Assembly: GCA_918026815.1 (NCBI GenBank)
Contig: CAKJVC010000068.1
Coordinates: 2,108,001-2,172,000 of the forward strand
From: Chalara sp. BL73
Taxonomy: Eukaryota; Ascomycota; Leotiomycetes; Helotiales
DNA length: 64,000 nt
Reading direction: 5' to 3'
Below the pieces are notes generated by a model that had not been told where the DNA came from, did no database searches, and worked only from the letters and a program-made list of their open reading frames with translations. How positions within the stretch are numbered: the first letter of the stretch is position 1; the number at the start of each line of letters is the position of its first letter. This document shows positions 1 to 9,612 of this stretch, in pieces. Made by a program: the position numbers and the translations under genes.

Positions 1-845
1 TGAGGCAGGTAAACTCCCCACATCACCAAGAAGTATGATGCGGCGAAGAGGGTATATGGCATCTCCTTGAACGCGGGCCAATCTACAATCGAACCAACTG
101 TTCCCTGGCGTGGGGGAATCCGAGGTCGCAAAGCGTAGACAGCGATTACTTGGAAGATGAGCATCACGAGCCCGATAACGCGGACAGTCCACGCAAAGCC
201 GATGCTGGGAAGGAGTTTGTTGAAGATGACTGGAAAGATCATTCCCCCGGTTGCATTGCCGCAAGCTGCAATGCCAACGGCCCACGAACGGTTTTTGGTA
301 AAGTATGTAGAGAGAATTGCCATGGCGGGCGTGAACAGAAGTCCATTGCCGATCCCTTGACAGAGGCCTTGGGCAAGAAAGATTTGCCAATATCGCGTGC
401 TAATAGAGGTTGTAAATATTCCGATCAACGTCATCAAGCTTCCCAAGATCATAGTCGGTTTGAAATACCCGGCGTCGGTTGTCCCACCAGAGAAGGTGCC
501 GAGGGCGTATGTGAGGAAGCTGGATATTGAACCTATCCAAGCTACATCGGATGTGGAACGCGGAAGTGCTTCCACATAGTAGTCCTGAAAGGCCCCATAT
601 GAGTTAACAAAGCCCCACGTGTTCACGGTGATTAGATGAACAGCGATGACCTGAGTCCATGCCAAGACACCGCCGTCTGGAGCGGGACCTGGGTCTTCGA
701 CTGGGTTTGCTAACCACCTCCTGAAGGCGTTTGAAAGGCGATTTTCTGAATGGGGCTCAGAGCGAATCTCAGGACAATCATCAGCCCCTAGTTGCTTCTC
801 CTGAGCAGGTGTGTGATCAGATGTGGGACCTTGAACTTCCGCCAT
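1..845 (-). CDS. MFS transporter, monocarboxylate-permease-like (3' end beyond the window)
   Basis: The reading frame is open from an ATG at 845 to the window edge, giving 281 residues without a stop or an obvious intron. After a ~60-residue hydrophilic N-terminus comes APDGGVLAWTQVIAVHL, then NTWGFVNSYGAFQDYY. This PDGG..AW / WG..NS.G.FQ.YY pattern is the hallmark of fungal MCT-like (MCH) members of the major facilitator superfamily. About six membrane segments are visible, including a glycine-rich one with GLCQGIGNGLLFTPA. The C-terminal half lies outside the window. The family moves monocarboxylates or small metabolites across the plasma membrane, and related permeases also sit in secondary-metabolite clusters. 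It lies 1 kb from the UstYa-like gene on the same strand, so export of a cluster product is possible but unproven. Substrate is not predictable from sequence. Confidence 0.85.
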   Translation of the reverse strand, partial: MAEVQGPTSDHTPAQEKQLGADDCPEIRSEPHSENRLSNAFRRWLANPVEDPGPAPDGGVLAWTQVIAVHLITVNTWGFVNSYGAFQDYYVEALPRSTSDVAWIGSISSFLTYALGTFSGGTTDAGYFKPTMILGSLMTLIGIFTTSISTRYWQIFLAQGLCQGIGNGLLFTPAMAILSTYFTKNRSWAVGIAACGNATGGMIFPVIFNKLLPSIGFAWTVRVIGLVMLIFQVIAVYALRPRIPPRQGTVGSIVDWPAFKEMPYTLFAASYFLVMWGVYLP

Positions 846-1813
846 AATTTGAAGATATTGGATATGGTTTCTGTAAAGACACAGACTAGACAGGTGTTAT
901 ATCTGAAGCAGATGTGAGGCAATCGGAAGGTGACATCCCCTTAGCTGGAGGCCTGGGGAGTGGACTTTCGCTATCCTGTCTTGAGCGACAATGCATGTTG
1001 ATGGAAGCATTCTAAAGGAAAGTCATAAATAGGTTTTAGTAATGGAACAACACCAGATTGGTAACGAAAGACAAGATGAAGCGAGGCGGGCCAAGGAAAC
1101 CCCGACGTTGTAACGTGGTTCAATGTTGTGTGACCTCAACAATTCGATGACGCAATGCGGATTATCCCCACGTTCAGGAACAAAAGGTCCGACACCTTAC
1201 ACTATGGCAGCCTTACCGCCCGCCCACTATGCAAGGAACGGGGAACCTGCATGTTGCACCCTGCACGTGAATCTACACGGAGGCGACGTTGTACTCGTAA
1301 TTTTATCATTTTGCCACTACCTCTTCCGCTGCCACCGCGCCTAACCTAGCAAGGTTTCTATGTTGCGTGCATAAAAGTGATCACCGAGAGGTAAGTTCTT
1401 AGCCAAGCCTAGCTGTTCCTTTGGAACCATTATGCTTATTTCCCCATGCAGAGGCGACATGTTCTGGACCCCACGGCTCCGATGCATGCTTGCGGCTCTT
1501 TCGCCTCCTGTCATACAGAGGCATGTGAATGGATAGATACATGATGCTTAGCATTCTGTGTTTTATTCAAGATTTAGAGACTATACATTTCGCTGTGTAA
1601 GGCGATCACAATTTAGCACAGTTGATGTGGAAACTTTACATGTATAGCCTAAAGTTTATCAAAATTCAATTTACTTCAATTTCGGTCGAACTAACACCGC
1701 ATCAAATCATCGCGCACCTGCTAAACTAAAATGCACACTCCAACTAACTGCGCGATTGTGCGTTAAAGAAGCCAATAGTTCCATGAGCGTCGGTCTGCAT
1801 CAATCACAGTCGA
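846..1813. other. Intergenic region between MFS transporter and UstYa-like gene
   Basis: This holds the 5' flank of the MFS gene and the 3' flank of the UstYa-like gene. Short open frames on the plus strand (1123-1349) show no recognisable domain, codon pattern or splice support. No tRNA, repeat or convincing core promoter was seen. Confidence 0.6.
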
Positions 1814-2977
1814 CTATGCATTGGCCTTCGGGGGTCTGGATTTTCCATGCATCCATCCATTTCCTTCATGAGAAAAGTATACCGAGTGATCAAATGCTAG
1901 ATTACGAATGGTGTCCCAGTCCCTACAGAGGTATGTGCTCCCAAAGCCGGTGGTGCCAATGATAGACTCTCCTGGTTTCAGTGGCTGGTTTGGAAGTTGA
2001 AGCGTCATGTCTCCATGGCACATAATGGCCTGCGGTAATATATTAGCTTGAAATATGTAGCTTTGAGATATGAATGGGAAGTAGGGTGATAGAGTGCCAT
2101 GAATAGGAAAACATATAGCATTATAGGAGGGAAAAACGTACTTGGCGGAGGATTTCTATGCAGTGGTCGGTGTGGTGCGTATTTTCAGTGGAATTCGGAT
2201 TGCGGCGATAGTTATTTATGATATGTTTTAAAGTGCCCTGTGGACATTACGTTGGCTTGGGGTAGCATGAGAAGGGGAAAGGGAACATCACGTACCACGC
2301 AGTGAATCTGATGCATAAACCCAATTCCGAAAACCTCATCGGCGGGTGTCCATGGAATGGGGTCAACCTTTGATCCATATTCCATCATAGAGGTGCCACC
2401 ATAATAATCGATCTTTTGAGCATTTTGAACTGCGACCCAGCTGCCTGTTTTACAAATTAGTGCTATCAGCAGACATGAAGGCAATCTTTCCCTAACCTGA
2501 ATAGATATCATCCCATGGTCCCCAAATTCTCTCACCTGGCTTTCGCTCAGGATGGTAGTCCGGATCATCATTCCAGCGGCCATCAAACGGGTCTGAGTTC
2601 TTGAAAGCATCATCTGCCTCCAGGACCTTGTGAACCCAGGGAACTGTAAAAGGGATGTGTTAGAAAATTCTGATTATCGCTGCTGGGATGGGGTTGTGGT
2701 TCTTACTTTCTTGTCCCCAAAGAACATCAGTAGGTAGGCCTGCCTTCATCCCTCTTGCGCCAAACCTGCCTGTCCACCATAATACAGCGAAGGTTAAAAT
2801 GGCTAAGAAGTTACATAGCAAGCTGGCAATACTGAGGGATGATCTTTTAGCCCAAAACGATCGTGTTTTCGATAGGTACTGTGATGATGTATCTTGATCA
2901 CGGTCTTCTTCAAGAAGAGGCTCGTATTTCTCCATCTTGTCTACGGCCTTGGACATTTGAGTTGGAAACTTGAACAT
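1814..2977 (-). CDS. UstYa-like (DUF3328) oxidase, five exons
   Basis: Exons on the minus strand: 2977-2707, 2643-2497, 2444-2296, 2237-2142, 2029-1814, giving 292 residues with all phases consistent and GT..AG junctions. The protein has a ~45-residue cytosolic N-terminus, one membrane anchor (about residues 46-68, LSIASLLCNFLAILTFAVLW), then a lumenal domain. It carries both diagnostic motifs of the UstYa family: HQIHC at 184-188 and HTDHC at 211-215, the latter followed by IEILRQ. Family members are membrane-bound oxidases that install cyclising ether or C-C bonds on Tyr-containing core peptides of fungal RiPPs such as ustiloxin and phomopsin; the HxxHC pairs are needed for activity. It is transcribed away from the repeat precursor at 5103, which makes that gene its obvious candidate substrate (inference). 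Length is normal, with no broken exon. Confidence 0.92.
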
Positions 2978-3069
2978 GAAGAAGTTTGAATGTCGACGTG
3001 CTTGCTGAGGAGGAAGGGAGATAAGCTCAATATGTTATCCAGATTAGCAGCTTGATCATGGAACTACCG

Positions 3070-3075
3070 CTTATA
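3070..3075 (-). promoter_or_regulatory. TATA-like box of the UstYa-like gene
   Basis: The minus strand reads TATAAG here, about 95 bases upstream of the ATG at 2977. It is the only good TATA-like element in the proximal flank. Assignment rests on spacing only. Confidence 0.35.
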
Positions 3076-4942
3076 ATCTGACATTGAGGAGAACCTGGCC
3101 ATGACAATTCTTACAACTGGTTACATCACGTCTTCATGTATCGTTGTGATCCTATTTTTCAATATACTCTTCCTTTTGCTTTTTTGAGAATAGCCTCTGG
3201 TAAATCACTGTCACGGAGCAACATTTCCTATTTCAGAGTGTCTTGACAGCAGTTCACTTGAGAACTATCCAATGTCTCACATCACCGCGCATATTGGTTG
3301 CATGTCTTAGATCACAAGTTCCCAAACCAATACCATTATAGCTGACAAACTAACTTCCAAATCCTTCCTGTCAGGGGTAACAAACTGGAACGCCTCGTAC
3401 GTACCATATCCGGGAATTAGATACGAGAATAAGGGTATATTCTACAGCAGATTTCATATTTCCGAGGTGTGGAACCCTGCAGCAACCCAGGATCCTTCAG
3501 GTGTGGTTAAGCTTCAGCCACTGACGAATCTCTGAGAACGATAATGAATTCCACAATATATGCAGCAGTTCGCAAAGACCATTGCCTGTCCTCTATGCAT
3601 GCACGGATTACGAGAGAATGTGTCCGGAGGTTTGTCCGCCATGACGGGTTTTGTCACGGGAATTCATAGAATGCTACAAGGAAATTGTGCAGGAAGGACG
3701 ATGCCTAATCGCGTAATAGATGCAGCTACATCGGCAAGGTCGTATGACATGTTTTCGGATGTTCTCCGTGGATAAATTAATGGTGAGGGGATACAAGACA
3801 GGGATAAATGGTTACCCCATACAGGTTGGGTTAAGACACTAATAGTGCGTGTGGGGCCTGCTAAGCCATCTCGCTGATCATTCTAAGCTTATTTTGACGG
3901 CAAATGATTTACGTACTATCAAAAAGTGTAAAAGCAAACAATATGGGATGCTTGGTGTTTAGTTTAGTTTACATATAAATAATTTCTTTTTTTTTACAAA
4001 GTAAAGTACGCCATTATACAATACAAATATAACACAAAGCATATCCACTTATTAAACACTTGGAAGTATTAGGTAAGAATTGCATTTATTTACTTGTGCC
4101 TATAAGCATAACTGCTATTTATCAAATACACTTAAATTTTATTATACCTGTACAGTATTCTTTATCTCTATAGCCACGTGCTACACACGTATTCCTTAAT
4201 GTTTTAAGTCTCAATTTACTGTGTCAAACTTTCGACATTTATCCACTTGATACACTGTCACCTGTAATACAGGGTTTTCAACCGTTTTTAGCTCAGGGAT
4301 ACTGATATTTTGTTACAGAACTTCTCTCCTCTTTGACATCATTGTAGTTAAATATTTACTTTACCCGAACGCGTAATAAATGTACTCGCAAGGGCGATTG
4401 ACATGAATGGATGCATACTATGTTCTTTCCTAAACTTCTATTTCAACCTAAAGAATGGGTCTACTTACAAAAGCATACACTGCGCTGTAGCAAGGGAGTG
4501 GAAGCATTGAAGATCCTTTTCTCACAAGCGGGATGGGTAAGATTGGAACATGTCAAAGCTAAGTTCCCTTTCTTCAAACACACCTTCTGCATTCTGACGC
4601 AATCTGTGCAATTTGATAATGCGCGATATTACGAACAGAATATCTCTACTCGACCGGAGGACTGCTTCCTCGAATGTCAATGCAACTGATGAAGATCTTC
4701 CTGGGAATTACAACAAGCCCCTGGAATATAAGTGGTACTTGCAAAGAGGTCAGGTATACAAGATATTACTGCATGGCAGGATGTGATAGCTGTGACCATG
4801 TAGAGCAAGCATGAGGTTCTTCCGGGCGCCAAAGACGTAAGCTTATTTTTCAGTACATGAGCTCTCTTCTTGTTGAAAGCACAAATACGCAATATCCTTT
4901 ATTCCTTAGGAAAAGCCTGGTAATCTTGATACTGTCATTTTG

Positions 4943-4950
4943 TATAAAGA
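4943..4950 (+). promoter_or_regulatory. TATA box of the repeat precursor gene
   Basis: TATAAAGA occurs 153 bases upstream of the precursor ATG, followed by a pyrimidine/CAAC-rich leader without an upstream ATG in good context. The motif and spacing fit a strong fungal core promoter. Confidence 0.5.
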
Positions 4951-5102
4951 GGCTGTCGAAGGACGTTCTCTTTAATTCAAACCAGACTCACATCAGCCAT
5001 TCTCAACATCAACAGCTCAACATCTCTTCTAAGCTCTAAGTCTCGATCCAAACATTATCTCTCCATAAGATCTATTCAACTTACCTAACTCCATTAATCA
5101 AC

Positions 5103-6017
5103 ATGTACTTCCCACAAGCTGTTATCCTGGCTTACATTGCAACTTTTGCTGTTGCTGTACCAGTCAACGGACCCATTGCTAATGGACCACTTGCTGATTA
5201 TGCCGCTAATGGTCCAAAGGCCGACAGACGTGCAAATGGCCCTATCGCTAATGGCCCACTCGCCGACTATGCTGCTAACGGCCCAAAGGCAGACAAGCGC
5301 GCCAATGGGCCTATTGCTGAGAACGGCCCTATCGCTGACTACGCAACTAACGGCCCCAAGGCAGACAAGCGCGCAAATGGACCCATTGCTAATGGGCCAC
5401 TGGCCGATTATGCTGCAAATGGACCAAAGGCGGATAGGCGCGCAAATGGACCCATTGCTGAGAATGGACCTGTCGCTAACGGACCACTTGCTGATTATGC
5501 TGCCAACGGCCCAAAGGCAGACAAGCGTGCAAATGGTCCTATTGCCAACAGTCCACTCGCTGACTACGCTGCAACCAATGGCCCTAAAGCCGACAAGCGT
5601 GCCAATGGTCCTATAGCCAATGGACCAGTTGCGGATTACGCTACAAATGGCCCAAAGGCCGACAGACGTGCAAATGGTCCTATCGCCAACGGGCCGCTTG
5701 CGGATTACGCTGCAAATGGCCCAAAGGCCGACAGACGTGCGAATGGTCCTATCGCCAACGGACCACTTGCTGATTATGCCGCTAATGGACCAAAGGCCGA
5801 CAGACGTGCAAATGGTCCTATTGCCAACGGACCACTTGCTGATTACGCAGCGAATGGACCAAAGGCTGACAGACGTGCTAACGGTCCTATTGCCAACGGT
5901 CCGCTCGCTGATTACGCAGCGAATGGACCAAAGGCTGATAAGCGTGCGAATGGACCCATCGCTGAAAATGGACCAATTGCCGACTTCGCCACCAATGGAC
6001 CAAAGGCTGACTTCTAA
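5103..6017 (+). CDS. Secreted Kex2-processed repeat precursor (candidate RiPP / dikaritin-type precursor)
   Basis: An intronless frame of 304 residues. Residues 1-18 form a signal peptide (cleavage likely after AVA). The rest is 12 repeat units of 21-27 residues with no other domain. A unit begins (A/V)NGPIA, continues NGPLADYAANGP and ends KAD followed by RR (6 times) or KR (5 times). Six units (2, 4, 8-11) are identical in protein; others vary by an inserted E (units 3, 5, 12), an extra NGP (5), NSP or AATNGP (6), and I/V for L. The single Tyr is kept in units 1-11; unit 12 has Phe and ends KADF without a dibasic site. Signal peptide, tandem cores, Kex2 sites and one invariant Tyr match UstA-type fungal RiPP precursors and the wider Kex2-processed repeat protein class. 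With a UstYa-like gene next to it, a modified cyclic peptide is plausible. I do not recognise this core from any described product. Confidence 0.93.
   Translation: MYFPQAVILAYIATFAVAVPVNGPIANGPLADYAANGPKADRRANGPIANGPLADYAANGPKADKRANGPIAENGPIADYATNGPKADKRANGPIANGPLADYAANGPKADRRANGPIAENGPVANGPLADYAANGPKADKRANGPIANSPLADYAATNGPKADKRANGPIANGPVADYATNGPKADRRANGPIANGPLADYAANGPKADRRANGPIANGPLADYAANGPKADRRANGPIANGPLADYAANGPKADRRANGPIANGPLADYAANGPKADKRANGPIAENGPIADFATNGPKADF
5163..6014 (+). repeat. Tandem ~69-bp coding repeat, 12 units
   Basis: The precursor gene is built of 12 in-frame units of mostly 69 bp. Protein identity between units is higher than DNA identity: synonymous positions differ widely (GGA/GGC/GGT for Gly, AAC/AAT for Asn, GCC/GCT/GCA/GCG for Ala). 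The central units (about 5640-5935) are the most alike. The pattern suggests selection on the peptide sequence after older duplications, plus more recent duplication or conversion in the centre. Confidence 0.9.
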
Positions 6018-6787
6018 GTCGCTATGAGGCTTTGCAGCCTGGCGTCCTGATTATTGGGGGGAATGATGCAATGGGAAGAGATATTGGAAGGATGGGCACT
6101 CACTTGAGCTATATGGGAGATTGTGCTGATGGTAGTTGATTTGAGGGATGGTGATGAATTTCAGTTTGTGGTTTTTACGATTTCTTTCAGCTTTTGGGTT
6201 AGTGGTTCGTTGGTTGTGAGATCGCCTTGGAATGAAATCTTCTTAAACATAATCTTTCCTCTCAGGCAAATTTCCAAGAGCATGCCTCAGCTCTCTAAGA
6301 TGTGCAATTTTAGGGCATTCAATATGTCGATAGACATCGTAGCCCATCGAGCTTATTCTATGTGAATGGAAGGAAGGTGTGAGGTGTGAGGTTGGTTCAG
6401 TTTAACGAAATGAGGCTAGCTAGCGGCTCATGCCGGCCCGGTCCGTTAGAGCTTGGCAGCCGTCGCCATTTTAAACGGCGTTGATGCCTTATATGACATA
6501 TACTTAAATTTGGCGTTAGAAAGTATTCACCAAGAAAGTGCTATAGCCGCAAGTGAAAGAATACAAATGGTCAAGAAATTTGTTTCAGATACGGCCGTCG
6601 TCTTTCGTGGTTGCCCCACCACCTGATTTGCGCCAATCCCTGTGACGCAGATATTTATGACGACATGGTAGGTTAAGACTTATAGACATCCGTGCCGTCC
6701 ATCGAACTATATATTTGTCTTGCTTGTCGCCGTGGTGTCTCTTGTATAATCCTTCAAAACTCATTTCAATTTGTAACTCATTGCAGT
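6018..6787. other. Intergenic region between precursor and S28 peptidase
   Basis: This holds the precursor 3'UTR and the peptidase promoter. The frame at 6123-6365 has no recognisable content. No rho-like or structural terminator is expected in a fungus and none is claimed. Confidence 0.5.
6708..6714 (+). promoter_or_regulatory. TATA-like element of the S28 peptidase gene
   Basis: TATATAT lies 80 bases before the ATG at 6788. It supports that ATG over the in-frame ATG at 6692, which lies upstream of this element and would put a hydrophilic tail before the signal peptide. Confidence 0.35.
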
Positions 6788-8544
6788 ATGTTTGCATTGG
6801 TTACAGCTTTTTTCTCTAACTGCCTTGCCGTCCTAGCCTTGAGCATTCTTCCGTGGCTCACTAGCAAAGAAATTACTCCGGTTTACATCGCATATACCTT
6901 TGATCAGCGTGTTCGTGATCTCTTCCAATATTCCGCCCTCACGATGCCTGACATAGCATCGTAGGTTGATCATTTCCCGCATAGTCCTCGTTATGCCCCA
7001 CATAGCAATGCAACCTACAAACAAAGATATTGGTTTGATAAAACGTATTATAAACTGGGAGGACCGGTATATCTGTACATCGGAGGCGAGACGTCGGGAG
7101 AGAATCGAATCTCCAACCTTCAGGCCGGAGGCGAGGATGATGATGCTCCACAGTTTGGAGCCCTGGCTAATTTAATCTAACAGTTATCCAGATTCTGATG
7201 GAAGCCACTAATGGCCTGGGTGTGATTCTGGAAAACCGGTACTATGGGGAAAGTTATCCATTTCCCGATATGTCAACAGATCACCTCGCGTACCTAACCA
7301 CTGAGCAAAGTATGTCTTCCCATTGTAAATCTGATCCTCAGTCAGGATGTGTCTAACAAGCAGTTCCAGCCATTGCCGATAATGCTTACTTTGCTCAGCA
7401 AGTAGCTTTCAATGGCATAGAGGCGGACCTGACCGCGCCAAGCACGAATTGGATTTTATACGGTGGAAGTTTGGCAGGAGCCCAGACTGCCTTTTCCGTG
7501 AAAACTTACCCAGATATTCTATTTGGTGGAATTGGCAGCAGCGCAACGACCCGCGCAGTCTTAGGCTACCCTGAATGGTACGATCCCATACAGAAATTTG
7601 CTCCGCAAGATTGTGTGCAGAGCATCAATGGCATTATCGACAAATTTGATCATCTCCTGGCCACCAACAACCAGGAAGCAATCCAGAAATTCAAAAAATT
7701 GTTCAGCCTCGAATCCCTAACAGACAATCGAGATTTTGCCATGACTATTGCGTTCCCACTCGGTAGCCCAATGACGTACCCAACCAACACCTGGCAAGAG
7801 CTCAACTGGAACCCAGTCGTACCCGGATCGCAAGATTTCTTTCACTTCTGCAACAACGTCACTAACCTCAACGCTCCTAAGAGCATAACCGTCCTTGACA
7901 GCGTCCTATCGGAATACAGTAACGGTAATCCCTGGACGAACTTAGGCAACTACGCGAATTACGTTCAAAACGTCCTTGTCAACAGCTATTGTACCAGTAA
8001 GGGCGGTACCGTCGAAAGCTGCTACAGCACGCGCAACCAGAGCCTCTGGGCAGACATCGCCAACTCCGAGAAACGTGCATTCTTATATGGCGCCTGCACA
8101 GAAGCCGGCCTCTACCAAGCGGCGCCCGAATCCGGACCCTCGCTCATCTCGCGTGTCCTGCAGATCGATTACACCCAGGAATGGTGCACCTGGGCATTCC
8201 TAAAAGGGAAGTACAACTCCATCCCCGAAACTCCCGACCTGAACCACATCAACCGCTACGGCGGGCTGGACGTTGTGGCCGATCGCCTTGCCCATATTAA
8301 CGGCGACAACGATGTCTGGCTTGATAACTGCTACCATTCTAAGTTCGCACCTTCTCCGCGGGAATCGACGGATCTGCGGCCCGAGTATTTGATCTCGGGA
8401 GGGGGGCATCACTGGGACAGCTATGGCATTAGGGACATAGCTGCAGAGCCCCAGTTTATCGCACAGGCGCATTTGTGGGAGATTAGGGTTGTGAAAAAGT
8501 GGTTAAAAGTAGGGAGGAATGCTGAGTATAACCACAATTTATAG
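6788..8544 (+). CDS. Secreted serine peptidase, family S28 (prolyl-type)
   Basis: Exons 6788-6910, 6965-7130, 7184-7309 and 7370-8544 give 529 residues in frame. An N-terminal signal segment (MFALVTAFFSNCLAVLALSI) precedes the family start FDQRVDHFP, then YKQRYWFD, GGPVYLYIGGETSGENR and LENRYYGESYPFPD. The catalytic Ser is Ser172 in YGGSLAGAQ; the acid is likely Asp453 in GDNDVW and the base is in GGGHHWDS (His485/486). S28 enzymes cleave next to proline (lysosomal Pro-X carboxypeptidase, DPP7, fungal acid prolyl endoprotease). The neighbouring precursor carries three NGP tripeptides per unit, so a trimming role in that pathway is attractive but unproven; S28 enzymes are also common secreted nutritional peptidases. 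The second intron has a GC donor. Confidence 0.9.
7131..7183 (+). other. GC-AG intron in the S28 peptidase gene
   Basis: Reading through this stretch gives a stop, while removing 53 bases from GCGAGG to AACAG joins SNLQAG to VIQILMEA, as the family requires. No GT donor gives a consistent phase. The exon ends in GGAG, and GC after AG is the usual form of GC-AG introns. A possible branch site is GCTAAT. Confidence 0.7.
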
Positions 8545-9612
8545 AAACCAAAATTAAAAACTAGTTCAATTGCGACGTTCAGCATTCTTTTGTGTGTGTA
8601 CAAACACTAATTAATGTGTTTACAATTATAGAATTGCCTAAACCTTCAAATCAATTAGGCAAAGCATTTATACTTTTCGTTAGCTTATAGGCCCTTTAAG
8701 TTACTAGTTAAGGAAGGATTTTTGTTCTCTATTTCTGCTCAAAGGGCTTAGATTCAACAAACTATTTCCAGAATGCCAAGATAGTCACATTCTTGGTCTG
8801 GGTTATTGTCTTTGGCCAGCACCATGTTCTACCCATGACGGGCTTAGTGTGACTGATTTACATTATACTCATAATTGCAAATGTATATATAATAGGTTTG
8901 CGCTTATATTAGAACAAATATAGAACTGAGGTAGATGCTTCTTTTACATGCTGATTACAAATTTGAGCAACCGCAAATCTGAAAAACTGCCGCACAGAGG
9001 TCGACTAGTATACCAAAATGCAGCTGAATTGTTTCTCAAAAAAATATAAAAAATTCGATATCCCTCTCCAAAGTTCATAGACAAGAGCTGCAAAGAAGCC
9101 TTCAGTTTACAAGAAACCCATTCTCTCCCGATTGTACTTGTACATATATACAATGCTTTGACCACATTACCATAAATGGTAAATAGCTCAATATTTTTCT
9201 AAGAAAACACTCTCATGCGTAGACACGGACTCAAAAAAAATTATAATCAATTCAAAGGAACGCCTCAGTCCATGCCATTTTCTGCATAAAAATTCCCTTC
9301 TTACTACTAAATTGCCATCTATTGGCGAAATTCTGGGCTAAAAACAGTATCACAGTGAGCTTGGAATGTCATATAAGCATATAATTTGCCATCCGGTATA
9401 CATTAAGAACGTAGGCTATCCATGCCATGCATCATATGCAAGAGCGAACGCATTATTCAGACAAATCGCATTTCATTCATTTGTTAACACGCTCGATATT
9501 CCCAATCCCAAATCAAATCTCCTTAACGTAAAAAGGAAAGTCGCCTTCTACATTCGTGGAGTCATGGCATCATATCATCATTATGAAAGAAGATTCCATC
9601 TGCTCTCAAGGA
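8545..9612. other. AT-rich intergenic region
   Basis: This is 1.07 kb between the converging S28 and wall-glycoprotein genes. No frame with recognisable content on either strand. It marks the right end of the peptide locus as I draw it. Confidence 0.5.

Larger units (their letters stand above)
2978..5102. other. Divergent intergenic/promoter region of the peptide locus
   Basis: A 2.1-kb interval separates the UstYa-like gene (minus) from the precursor gene (plus), and both promoters must lie in it. The middle (about 3900-4400) is AT-rich. The open frame at 4411-4689 has no recognisable domain or exon partners. The last ~130 bases are a C/T- and A-rich leader (TCAACATC, CAACAGCTCAACATC) typical of a highly expressed fungal 5'UTR. 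No regulator gene was found. Confidence 0.6.

Noticed and set aside
4411..4689. A 92-codon frame between the UstYa-like gene and the precursor, considered as a small cluster gene.
   Set aside because: No signal peptide, domain, repeats or good start context; overlaps the likely promoter region.
5137..6027. Two long alternative frames inside the precursor gene (5137-5616 and 5620-6027).
   Set aside because: They are shadows of the tandem repeat in another phase; they lack a signal peptide and their repeats are a by-product of the 69-bp period.
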